A stretch of 64,000 bases of DNA, from contig NZ_CP061171.1 of assembly GCF_014692875.1 (NCBI RefSeq), forward strand, positions 1,240,001-1,304,000, written 5' to 3'. The notes under the pieces were generated by a model that saw nothing but the letters and a program-made list of their open reading frames with translations, searched no databases and was not told the DNA's origin. Every line of letters starts with the position of its first letter. The first letter of the stretch is position 1. Source of the stretch: Pedobacter riviphilus (GTDB lineage Bacteria > Bacteroidota > Bacteroidia > Sphingobacteriales > Sphingobacteriaceae). The position numbers and the translations under genes were made by a program. Below are positions 38,453 through 46,425 of this stretch, piece by piece.

Positions 38453-38485
38453 AAACCTATAAGGTCTTAAAGACCTTATAGGTTT
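38453..38485 (+). terminator. 15-bp perfect hairpin after the efflux operon
   Basis: AAACCTATAAGGTCT pairs with AGACCTTATAGGTTT around a 3-nt loop, 12 bp after the stop codon. The T run is only three bases, so termination strength is uncertain. Confidence 0.75.
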
Positions 38486-38570
38486 GTGTATAAATTTAGG
38501 CACTAAGGGCGCGATGTTCTTGGTGCTTTTTTGTTAATAAATGTTTCTATGGCGCTTTGCTATATCATCC

Positions 38571-39554
38571 GATCGTCATTCCCGCGCAGGCGGGAACCTT
38601 AAAGCGCTTTTAATTTTAAAACTATGGGTGGGAACTCCCCTCCTTCAGGAGGGGTTGGGGGAGGTTTTGCCTTCCGCACTATCTTGCCTCGGCTCACCGC
38701 CGCCGAGGGCTCTTACTTTTGGCTTGGCCCAAAAGTAACAAAAACCCAAGGCTTGCATCCTTTCTTGTAAAAACCTACGGAAATCTTAATTGCGGCAGTA
38801 TCGAGGCTCTTAGGCCTGGCTTATCCCCATCGCTCTCGCTTTGATCCTGCCTTAGGTTGTGGGTTATGAGGGGGAGTGCAAAGATTTCCGTGCTTTTTCC
38901 GGCGGAAATCTGCCAGGCCGGATAGCAGGGTGCAGATAGCATGGAGCATATTGCAGGATGCGGTAATTTGTTTTTTAGCCCTTTCCCTTTCAGGGGAAAG
39001 GTGACGATAGGTGGATAGGGGTTTAAGGCGCTCGCTATAATCCGATCGTCATTCCCGCGCAGGCGGGAACCTTAAAGCGGTCGCTATGTTGCTGCCTTCT
39101 GCCCGGGCTTGCCTCGGCTCACCGCCGCCGAAGGGCTCTTTCTTTATCCTTGATGATAAAGAAACAAACAATCAAGGCTTGGATCTGATGTCGGATAAAT
39201 TCGTCAAAGCTTTTTTGGTCGTCAGCACAAGCCCCCGATGAAAAATCGGGAGGGCGTGCTGCCTCAAGGTAGTAGTAGGTTGAAAGGAGGTGCAAAAGCT
39301 TTAACGTTTTCTCCTTCCATCATATCCCAGGCCGGATAGCAGGGTGCAGATAGCATGGAGCATATTGCAGGATGCGGTAATTTGTTTTTTAGCCCTTTCC
39401 CTTTCTGGGGAAAGGTGCCGATAGACAGATAGGAGTAAGGCGCTCGCTATAATGCGGTCGTCATTCCCGCGCAGGCGGGAACCCTAAAGCGCTTTTAATT
39501 TTAAAACTATGGGTGGGAACTCCCCTCCTGAAGGAGGGGTTGGGGAGGTTTTGC
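38571..39554. repeat. Composite repeat array A: type I unit, type II unit, truncated unit
   Basis: Unit A1 (38571-39045) starts with the CGTCATTCCCGCGCAGGCGG motif, carries CCCCTCC/GGAGGGG and CCTCGGC/GCCGAGG hairpins, the variable hairpin TTACTTTTGG/CCAAAAGTAA (38713-38738) and the type I core stem ACGGAAATCTT/AAGATTTCCGT (38777-38891). Unit A2 (39046-39456) has TTTCTTTATC/GATAAAGAAA (39139-39164) and the type II core CGTCAAAGCTTTT/AAAAGCTTTAACG (39202-39306). Unit A3 (39457-39554) is only the first 98 bp. Short frames inside are not genes. 39555-39779 holds nothing I recognise. Confidence 0.9.
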
Positions 39555-39779
39555 CTTCTCCACCATTTCCATACCCCAATACCGACACAACTGTGCTCCA
39601 AAATAACTCTAGGCTATCTTTCTCTTCACCTTTTATTTAGCTATTGTTAACCCGCAAACCGAAAGCGATGCAAGTCTTTAGTATCGCTGACCTTTAACGT
39701 GGCGCTGTTTCAACCAAAGCAAGTCCGAAGCAGTAGGCAAGTAGGTGTACGGCAGGGTGCAGGCAAGCCTGGTCGAAAG

Positions 39780-39823
39780 GTGGCCTAAACGTGGGGTAAA
39801 TGTGGCGTAAAGGTGGGCTTTGG
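39780..39823. repeat. Four 11-bp GTGG-type iterations
   Basis: GTGGCCTAAAC, GTGGGGTAAAT, GTGGCGTAAAG and GTGGGCTTTGG follow one another without gaps, about 80 bp ahead of the gene at 39903. Possibly protein-binding iterons, possibly chance. Confidence 0.45.
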
Positions 39824-39841
39824 AATATTTTTTTTGGGATT

Positions 39842-39860
39842 TTTAGTCAGATTGACTAAA
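39842..39860. promoter_or_regulatory. 8-bp inverted repeat ahead of the gene at 39903
   Basis: TTTAGTCA and its complement TGACTAAA flank GAT, 42 bp before the start codon. Size and place suit an operator; the binding protein is unknown. Confidence 0.4.
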
Positions 39861-39902
39861 TTGGGTGATCATCCCTTTTGTTTAACCTAATATACTAAAA
39901 TT

Positions 39903-40721
39903 ATGGCTATCCAAAATGGAATTATCAAAATTAATGGGCAACTGGGCGATCTTGTTTTTTACAAACGCGGAAGTAAGGATGTTGTCAGACAAAAAGTTGC
40001 GCACAAACAACAAACCGAAGCGAGCAAAAAAAGCAGTCGCGATTTTGGCACGGCCAGCAGAAATGCCGCTTATATCCGTAAAGCATTTGCACCGCTCGTA
40101 AAGCTTTACGCTTATGGCGATCTCCTCAACCGCTTGAACAAACGTTTTATCGAAATCTTTAAAACCATCCCGGCCGAACATGCAGGTGATAAAAGGTTGA
40201 TTAATGGTGATATCACTTTGCTTAAGGGTTTCGAATTTAACAGCAGCAAGCCCCTCGGAACTTTATGGCTTAGCGAAACCGATTTGCGCATAGAACCCGA
40301 TGGATTAGTAAAATTGATGCTGCCTAAGGGCGAAATAAAAAACCTCCTGAAACCGCATCCTAAGGCTACCGAAGCCCGATTGCAGGTGATGGGCTTTTAT
40401 TTCGAACTGGATGCTAACGGTGACTACGAAATTATTGAAGTAAATGACCTGGTGATCCCTTTAAGCAACAGCCATTTTCCGAAAACAATCTTGACCTTAC
40501 ACCTAAATCACCAGGGTGATAAAGCCTTGATTTTCGCCATGGGCATTTCATTTTTTACGGGTGCTGCCCGCTATGCCGACCGGCGTTATTATGCGGCTAA
40601 AATTATTCACGCCCTGCATTTAAAGGATGGCTTGGTCGTCGATTTTGTGGGGCAACCTAAAGTGGAAAGGGAGGTAGTGGAGCAAGGAAATAAGTTAAGC
40701 TGGGTGGTTGAGGAAGGTTGA
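39903..40721 (+). CDS. Hypothetical protein, Bacteroidota-type
   Basis: 272 residues, not assigned to a family. The opening AIQNGIIKINGQLGDLVFYKRGSKDVVRQKV, with a following stretch rich in charged residues (ASKKSSRDFGTASRNAAYIRKAF), is a pattern I have seen at the start of many unassigned Bacteroidota proteins. The rest is predicted to alternate beta strands, without signal peptide or membrane segment. It stands alone between repeat array A and the accessory island, so it may be part of mobile or accessory content. Confidence 0.6.
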   Translation: MAIQNGIIKINGQLGDLVFYKRGSKDVVRQKVAHKQQTEASKKSSRDFGTASRNAAYIRKAFAPLVKLYAYGDLLNRLNKRFIEIFKTIPAEHAGDKRLINGDITLLKGFEFNSSKPLGTLWLSETDLRIEPDGLVKLMLPKGEIKNLLKPHPKATEARLQVMGFYFELDANGDYEIIEVNDLVIPLSNSHFPKTILTLHLNHQGDKALIFAMGISFFTGAARYADRRYYAAKIIHALHLKDGLVVDFVGQPKVEREVVEQGNKLSWVVEEG

Positions 40722-40891
40722 GTTTGCTGTTATTTTAAGCTGAATTTTTAGGTATTTAATCAGGTTGGTGGTGCTGTGAATCTGTACCTGAATTATTTAA
40801 TGCACCGATGAGTTTGGTCAATCTTGAAATATTTATAGGATTGCACTTCCCAAATCAACAGTATATTCTTAAATTGGGCATCATTAGCCTT

Positions 40892-41215
40892 ATGACCGAA
40901 GAGATAACAGCAGCATTACTAAAGTTTAGAGACGAGCGCGATTGGGCGCAGTTTCACAATCCTAAGGATTTAGCCCTTGCCTTAAATATAGAAGCGGCTG
41001 AGTTGCTTGAGCTATTTTTGTGGAAGAATGCCGAAGATGCTAATGTTGATAAGATAAAAGAGGAACTGGCAGATGTTTTCTCTTACGCGTTATTGTTAGC
41101 CGAAAAATATAATCTGGATGTTAAGCAAATCATTCTGGATAAAATTAAACTCAACGATAGCAAGTACCCAGTAGATAAAGCAAAGGGAACGGCTAAAAAG
41201 TATAATGAACTATAA
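40892..41215 (+). CDS. MazG-like nucleotide pyrophosphohydrolase
   Basis: 107 residues from the ATG at 40892; the longer frame from 40808 adds an unrelated leader. The all-alpha NTP pyrophosphatase pattern is clear: NIEAAELLELFLW (first metal-binding EE pair) and IKEELADVFSYALLLAEKY (EExxD). Such enzymes hydrolyse NTPs, often non-canonical ones, to NMP. Its stop codon abuts the start of the 727-residue helicase-like gene with no gap, which indicates co-translation and a shared job. Confidence 0.85.
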   Translation: MTEEITAALLKFRDERDWAQFHNPKDLALALNIEAAELLELFLWKNAEDANVDKIKEELADVFSYALLLAEKYNLDVKQIILDKIKLNDSKYPVDKAKGTAKKYNEL

Positions 41216-43399
41216 ATGAGTAAACGTTATCTAATTAGCACCTCTAAATTTTCCGAAGAAAGTTTAACAGATATAAGTTTAAAACATCAGAATTTTTTAT
41301 CCTGGCCATTAGTTTACTTTTTAAGTGAAAACAATGAGCATGAAGCTTATGTTGGGGAAACTACCGACCTTGTTAGTAGGATGAAAGCCCATTTAAAAAG
41401 CAATCGTAAAAAAAAACTTAACTCAGTACATTTAATTTCTAGTAATCTTTTTAACAAATCTGCAACGCTAGATATTGAATCGAATTTAATAAAATACATA
41501 GCTGCCGATGGCCGCTATAAGTTACAAAATGGTAATTTAGGCGTTATTGACCATAACTTTTACCAAAAGAAGGAACTATATTGGGATATTTTTAAAGATA
41601 TCTGGTCTGAACTCCGAACGTTGGGTATTACCAGACATTCTTTAGAATACATAGATAATAGTGATCTTTTTAAATATTCGCCTTATAAAAGTTTGTCGGA
41701 GGATCAGGTTAGTAGTCTAAAAGCGATACTTAAATGTTTGTTGGATGATCGGGCAAAGGTGAGTTTAATTGAAGGTGGTGCTGGAACAGGAAAGAGTATT
41801 TTAGCTATATTTTTATTTAAACTCTTAAAAACAGATACCGAAGATTTTAATTTTACTGATTTTGACGAGAATGATCTGGAACTTTTTGATTTGTTTAAAA
41901 AAGTTAAGGAACAATACGGTCATTTGGAAATGGCTTTAGTAGTGCCTATGTCCTCGTTTAGAAAAACAATAGAAAAAGTTTTTAAAGGGATTAAAGGGTT
42001 AAAATCAAATATGGTTATCGGGCCTGCTGATGTGGCTAAAAAGAAATATGATTTATTAATTGTTGATGAATCACATCGTTTAAGGCAAAGAGTGAATTTG
42101 GGCGCTTATTTTGGTGCCTTTGATCAAAACTGTGAAGCACTAGGTTTCGATAAAATGACGAGTTCTGAGCTGGACTGGGTTTTAAAACAAGCCGATAAAA
42201 GCATCTTATTTTATGATGAGCAGCAAAGTATAAAACCTTCTGATGTGTCGACCATTGCTTTTAATAATTTAAAACAAAAAGCCGGTATCCGTTACGAAAT
42301 ATTGAAAACTCAATTTAGGGTAAAGGGTGGTGCAGAATACGTAAAATTTATTCAAGGTTTGTTTACTGAGCAAAATAAGGCATTAAAACCTTATACACCT
42401 GGTTTAAACTATGAGTCATATCTCTACGAATCTCTAGATGATATGGTGAATGACATCAAATTGAAAGATCAGCAATTTGGCTTATCCAGATTAATTGCAG
42501 GTTTTGCCTGGAAATGGATTTCAAAGAAAGATAAAAGCAAATTTGACATTGTTATCGAGGATACAAAGTTGCAATGGAATGCCGTAACCGTTGATTGGGT
42601 AAATACACCAAATGCCATAAATGAAGTTGGTTGTATACATACTATTCAAGGTTATGATCTAAATTATACTGGCGTAATCATTGGGCCTGAAATTAGCTAT
42701 GATCCTATAACAGAAAAACTAATTATTCATGATCAACTATATCAGGATAAAAATGGCAAAAACTCTATTAAAGATCCTGAAATATTAAAAAACTATATTA
42801 TTAATATTTATAAAACCATTTTTTTAAGAGGAATTAATGGAACTTTCGTTTACGTTTGCGATCCAGTACTGCGTAACCATTTTAAAAAGTTTTGGCGATT
42901 AAAAGAAACCATAGCTGAAGTTAAGCCGCTAAATATATATCCGAACAAAGCCAACGGGCAATGCATTCCTTTTTATGATTTAAATATTGCTGCGGGTTCA
43001 TTTTCCTATTACCAGCAAGTTGAAAATATTAGCTTTTTGGAATTGCCTGAAAGCTTAAAGGCAAATGCCGATCTATTTGCTTGCAAAATTGTTGGCGAAT
43101 CTATGAATAAAATTATCCCTAACGGATCAATTGCGTTATTTAAAAAATATAGTGGAGGCTCACGTAATGGATTGATTTGCTTAGTCGAATCAACCAATAT
43201 ATATGATAAAGATTTAGGCGGTCAATATACTATTAAAGAATACAGAAGCAAGAAAGCCCAAACTGATGATAGTTGGGTGCATGAAGAAATTACCTTACAT
43301 CCTTTATCTACCGATGAGTATTTTAAGCCCCTTGTTTTAAGAGATGAAGAAACTATTGATTTAAAGGTTATAGGGATTTTTCAAAAAGTGTTGCCTTAA
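41216..43399 (+). CDS. GIY-YIG / DUF2075 helicase-like ATPase / S24 peptidase-like fusion
   Basis: 727 residues in three parts. Residues ~30-95 look like a GIY-YIG nuclease domain (WPLVYFLSENN...AYVGETTDLVSRMKAHL). Residues ~155-575 are a DUF2075/Schlafen group 3-like P-loop ATPase: Walker A in LIEGGAGTGKSILAIF, Walker B in YDLLIVDESHRLRQR, and CIHTIQGYDLNYTGVIIGPE late. The last ~140 residues resemble a LexA/S24 domain (FACKIVGESMNKIIPNGSIALF, with the Ser of GESM). The fusion suggests nucleic-acid surveillance with regulated self-cleavage, an inference. It forms a pair with the MazG-like gene. Confidence 0.82.
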   Translation: MSKRYLISTSKFSEESLTDISLKHQNFLSWPLVYFLSENNEHEAYVGETTDLVSRMKAHLKSNRKKKLNSVHLISSNLFNKSATLDIESNLIKYIAADGRYKLQNGNLGVIDHNFYQKKELYWDIFKDIWSELRTLGITRHSLEYIDNSDLFKYSPYKSLSEDQVSSLKAILKCLLDDRAKVSLIEGGAGTGKSILAIFLFKLLKTDTEDFNFTDFDENDLELFDLFKKVKEQYGHLEMALVVPMSSFRKTIEKVFKGIKGLKSNMVIGPADVAKKKYDLLIVDESHRLRQRVNLGAYFGAFDQNCEALGFDKMTSSELDWVLKQADKSILFYDEQQSIKPSDVSTIAFNNLKQKAGIRYEILKTQFRVKGGAEYVKFIQGLFTEQNKALKPYTPGLNYESYLYESLDDMVNDIKLKDQQFGLSRLIAGFAWKWISKKDKSKFDIVIEDTKLQWNAVTVDWVNTPNAINEVGCIHTIQGYDLNYTGVIIGPEISYDPITEKLIIHDQLYQDKNGKNSIKDPEILKNYIINIYKTIFLRGINGTFVYVCDPVLRNHFKKFWRLKETIAEVKPLNIYPNKANGQCIPFYDLNIAAGSFSYYQQVENISFLELPESLKANADLFACKIVGESMNKIIPNGSIALFKKYSGGSRNGLICLVESTNIYDKDLGGQYTIKEYRSKKAQTDDSWVHEEITLHPLSTDEYFKPLVLRDEETIDLKVIGIFQKVLP

Positions 43400-43479
43400 C
43401 AGATTATTTTAAATAAAAATTTTCTCTCCGATACGGAAACCCGTAATTTTTACCTCTCGCGGCCCGCTATCTTGGTGCC

Positions 43480-43695
43480 ATGAAAAGATTTTATTACATC
43501 CTGTTTTTAAGTATAGGTATACTGGCCTGTAGCAAACAAAATGAACTAGGACGAGATACAGATACCGAAACTTATACCCCATGTGGCACATATAAATCAG
43601 GCCAAAAATTATATCAGGGCTCTAAAGGCGGGTGCTTTTACTATAATAGTAAGGGGAATAAGGAATATGTAGAGCGGAGTGCGTGTAAGTGTTAG
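43480..43695 (+). CDS. Small Cys-containing lipoprotein
   Basis: 71 residues. Lipoprotein signal MKRFYYILFLSIGILACSKQN (Cys near residue 17), then a short domain with CGTYKSGQKLYQGSKGGCFYYNSKGNKEYVERSACKC. Similar small 'PBCV-type' outer surface peptides are frequent in Bacteroidota and have no set role. It lies between the two parts of the accessory island and may be a passenger. Confidence 0.65.
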   Translation: MKRFYYILFLSIGILACSKQNELGRDTDTETYTPCGTYKSGQKLYQGSKGGCFYYNSKGNKEYVERSACKC

Positions 43696-43949
43696 TAAAT
43701 CTTTATATTTTAAGAAGTGATTTTGGAAATTCAACTTATTCGTTTATCTTGTGATATCTAAATAATTCTAGCTCTGTTCCCTTCGTATTCTATCAAAACC
43801 TTCTTTATAAAAAATCATATAATAGTGTATCGTCATAAGTGATGATTGTTAGCTTCTAGTTATTTTAAATACTATGTCGTTATAATTCATGCCACCAGTG
43901 CATTTGTGTACACTATTAGTTAACCAACGTTAAACTAAAAGTGGATATT
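43696..43949. other. Leader region of the TIR operon
   Basis: 254 bp of AT-rich sequence with no coding frame. The promoter of the eight-gene run must lie here; I cannot fix its boxes. Confidence 0.4.
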
Positions 43950-44444
43950 ATGTCCGAGACCAAGAATGTATTTATTAGCCATCATCATAAAGATGATAAA
44001 TCAGTAACTGATTTTACGAATCTATTAGGAGGCAAGAATTATAATATTAGGAATAGTTCTATCAGAATTAATAAAGAAAAAAATAGGGAGCGGTTAGAAA
44101 AAAAGCAAATACCTCAGCAAACCTTAGAGCGACTTTTAAGGATGAAAATGCGCTGGGCAGGAACCGTAGTAGTATTAATTGGTTCGCAAACTCACTCAAG
44201 AAAATGGGTGAATTGGGAAATAGAACAGGCCGCCAAGTTAGGTAAAAGAATCATCGGTGTTTTTATGCAAGGTGGTAAAGATGCTGATATGCCAGAGAAT
44301 TTAGAAAAATTTGGTGACGGTGTTGTTGGGTGGAATTCAAATAAAATAATAGATGCTTTAGAGGGTAAAGATGTTGGATGGTGTAATTCTGATGGTGCGC
44401 CTAGAAAGCCAGAGAATAATGTTATAAGAATAGGTTGTCAATAA
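43950..44444 (+). CDS. TIR-like (DUF1863/ThsB-type) domain protein
   Basis: 164 residues from the ATG at 43950; the GTG at 43941 is less likely. The fold opens with NVFISHHHKDDKSVTDFTNLL, the form seen in DUF1863 and Thoeris ThsB proteins, and continues with AGTVVVLIGSQTHSRKWVNWEIEQAAKLGKRIIGVFM, where the Glu of WEIEQA matches the TIR catalytic position. ThsB proteins make a cyclic ADP-ribose-type signal on infection; whether this one does is inference. First gene of the run; its stop overlaps the next start by 1 bp. Confidence 0.88.
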   Translation: MSETKNVFISHHHKDDKSVTDFTNLLGGKNYNIRNSSIRINKEKNRERLEKKQIPQQTLERLLRMKMRWAGTVVVLIGSQTHSRKWVNWEIEQAAKLGKRIIGVFMQGGKDADMPENLEKFGDGVVGWNSNKIIDALEGKDVGWCNSDGAPRKPENNVIRIGCQ

Positions 44445-45058
44445 TGGCAGTTTATGCATATAAGATTACTAGGGATTATGGATTTGCTCCAAATCCATTT
44501 GGAGCATATTGCTCTTTAGCTTGTTGTAAACCACACATTAGAAAAAAAGCTAAGATAGGTGATTGGATTATTGGTACTGGTGCTGTAGAAAATGGATTGT
44601 TAAATCATCTAATTTTTTTAATGAAAGTAACGGATAAATTAACTTTTCAAGAATATTGGTTGGACGAAAGATTTAATTATAAAAAACCTGTTTTAAATGG
44701 AAGTTTGAAGCAAATTCATGGAGATAATATATATAGTAATAAAGATGGAGTTTGGATTCAGTCAGACTCACATCATAGTCTACATGATGGACTGCTTAAC
44801 GAAAAGAATTTAAAGCAAGACTTGAGTGGGGAATATGTCTTGGTATCAGATCATTTTGTATACCTCGGAGATAAATATTTCAAAGTTCCTAACGAATATT
44901 TAGATATATGTCCCGGTATTAGACATAGAGATTATATAACCGTTCATAATGAGCAATTGGCTAGAGAATTTATAGACAAGGTAATTAGTAAATATGATTT
45001 GGGCTTAACTGGTTTGCCTCTTAATTGGAAAGAGTATGGACAAAAGAGAATTTTTTAA
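44444..45058 (+). CDS. Nmad2-like (nucleotide modification associated) protein
   Basis: 204 residues from the ATG that overlaps the preceding stop codon by one base. It shows the Nmad2 pattern: YAYKITRDYGFAPNPFGAYCSLACCKPHIR, then KIGDWIIGTG, FQEYWLDERFNYKKPVLNGS and QIHGDNIY. Nmad domains were predicted by comparative genomics to take part in modified-nucleotide or DNA base chemistry; no reaction is established. Tight coupling to two TIR genes suggests it supplies, senses or processes the nucleotide used by them. Confidence 0.78.
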   Translation: MAVYAYKITRDYGFAPNPFGAYCSLACCKPHIRKKAKIGDWIIGTGAVENGLLNHLIFLMKVTDKLTFQEYWLDERFNYKKPVLNGSLKQIHGDNIYSNKDGVWIQSDSHHSLHDGLLNEKNLKQDLSGEYVLVSDHFVYLGDKYFKVPNEYLDICPGIRHRDYITVHNEQLAREFIDKVISKYDLGLTGLPLNWKEYGQKRIF

Positions 45059-45060
45059 AG

Positions 45061-45624
45061 ATGGCACTAAATAGATATTATTATCCAACAAAATATGAAT
45101 CTAGAGCAAAGGTCATTTCTTTAGGGGTAAAGTGTGTATTTATATCACATCAACAGAATGATAAGGATGCCGCTAGAAAAATAGCAGATTATTTAATTAA
45201 TGCAGGAGTTGATGTTTACTTCGACGAGTATGATGGTGATTTAAGAATTAGTCATCAATCTAATAATGCTAGAGCCGTTACTGATTCTATTAGAAAGGGA
45301 ATAAATAATAGTTCGCACATGTTAGTTTTAGTATCTCCAAATACATTGCGATCTACTTGGGTTCCTTTTGAAATAGGCTATGGTTATGATAAAACAGATT
45401 TAAGTGTGCTGTGTCTTAAGGGAATTCCAAAAGGCTCTTTGCCAGAATATATTAGAACAGCTAATATTATCCGAGATATATATGATTTTAACATTAAAAT
45501 CAGTAATGTTTTAGAGAAAAGCCAATCGTTGTTAGAAGAAACTAAACTGATGAGTTCTTATGCAAATTCGGCAAATCCTCTTTCCAATGTAATGGATGCT
45601 ATGATAAATGATCCGTATAATTAA
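45061..45624 (+). CDS. TIR domain protein
   Basis: 187 residues from the ATG at 45061, 2 bp after the previous stop. Residues ~18-130 form a TIR domain: KCVFISHQQNDKDAARKIADYLINAGVDVYFDEYDG, SHMLVLVSPNTLRSTWVPFEIGYGYDKTDLSVLCL, with the catalytic Glu expected in WVPFEIG. No transmembrane segment. Bacterial TIR domains often break down NAD+ or make cADPR isomers. A short C-terminal helical tail follows. Confidence 0.85.
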   Translation: MALNRYYYPTKYESRAKVISLGVKCVFISHQQNDKDAARKIADYLINAGVDVYFDEYDGDLRISHQSNNARAVTDSIRKGINNSSHMLVLVSPNTLRSTWVPFEIGYGYDKTDLSVLCLKGIPKGSLPEYIRTANIIRDIYDFNIKISNVLEKSQSLLEETKLMSSYANSANPLSNVMDAMINDPYN

Positions 45625-45640
45625 TTTGAAATAGAGTAAT

Positions 45641-46423
45641 ATGGCTAAATGGGCAGATTATTGTGTTAGCAAATTATCATTAAATGAAAATGGATTTATT
45701 GATAATATTATTTATTGTGAAGATTTAGGAGATTCTTTAGGTTACAAGTTTGAAAGAAATAGAAGCTGGATGGTAGAACAGGTCTCGAAAGGTAAAACAT
45801 TTTGTTCTATAAAGAGTAATGAGAAAGGTGGATGGAATAATATTGGACAGTTTTCGTATGATGGAAACATCTTTAGTTGGAAGAAAGTACCTAAAAATAT
45901 TACTCAAAGAAAGACATTCATAAGCTATTACCATTACGAGGATCAAGATTACAAGGAGAAATTTAAGAATTTATTTGGCGATTTAATTACTCATAAATCT
46001 GTAGAAGATTGTGATATAGATTCTGATAATTCTGATGGGTATATAAAACAGTTAATTCAGAAAGGTTATCTATCAGACACAACTGTTTTAGTTGTTTTAA
46101 TAGGTCCAAATACAAAACATAGAAAACATATAGATTGGGAAATCTCTGGTGCATTAAATTACAAAGTAGGTGATAAGTATTCTGGTATTTTAGGATTGAA
46201 GCTACCAAGTCATTCTGATTATGCAACTGGACACCATCATTATGATCTATTGCCTGATAGGGTATCTGATAATCTTAAATCAGATTATGCTATAATAAGA
46301 GATTGGACAGATGATAGAGTAAAGATGCAAGAATATATCGAACTCGCTTTTGAAAGGAGATATACTCACTCTGATAATATAGATAATACCAAAAAACAAA
46401 TGACAGAAAATACAAATGAGTAA
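45641..46423 (+). CDS. DUF3892-like plus TIR-like (DUF1863) fusion
   Basis: 260 residues. The first ~75 residues fit DUF3892 (KWADYCVSKLSLNENGFIDNI, RSWMVEQVSKGKTFCSI). From ~90 a ThsB-type TIR-like domain follows: KTFISYYHYEDQDYKEKFKNLF, then DTTVLVVLIGPNTKHRKHIDWEISGALNY, again with a W-E pair at the TIR catalytic position. The DUF3892 part could be a ligand or substrate-binding module; that is a guess. 17 bp after the previous gene and 2 bp before the next. Confidence 0.83.
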   Translation: MAKWADYCVSKLSLNENGFIDNIIYCEDLGDSLGYKFERNRSWMVEQVSKGKTFCSIKSNEKGGWNNIGQFSYDGNIFSWKKVPKNITQRKTFISYYHYEDQDYKEKFKNLFGDLITHKSVEDCDIDSDNSDGYIKQLIQKGYLSDTTVLVVLIGPNTKHRKHIDWEISGALNYKVGDKYSGILGLKLPSHSDYATGHHHYDLLPDRVSDNLKSDYAIIRDWTDDRVKMQEYIELAFERRYTHSDNIDNTKKQMTENTNE

Positions 46424-46425
46424 AT

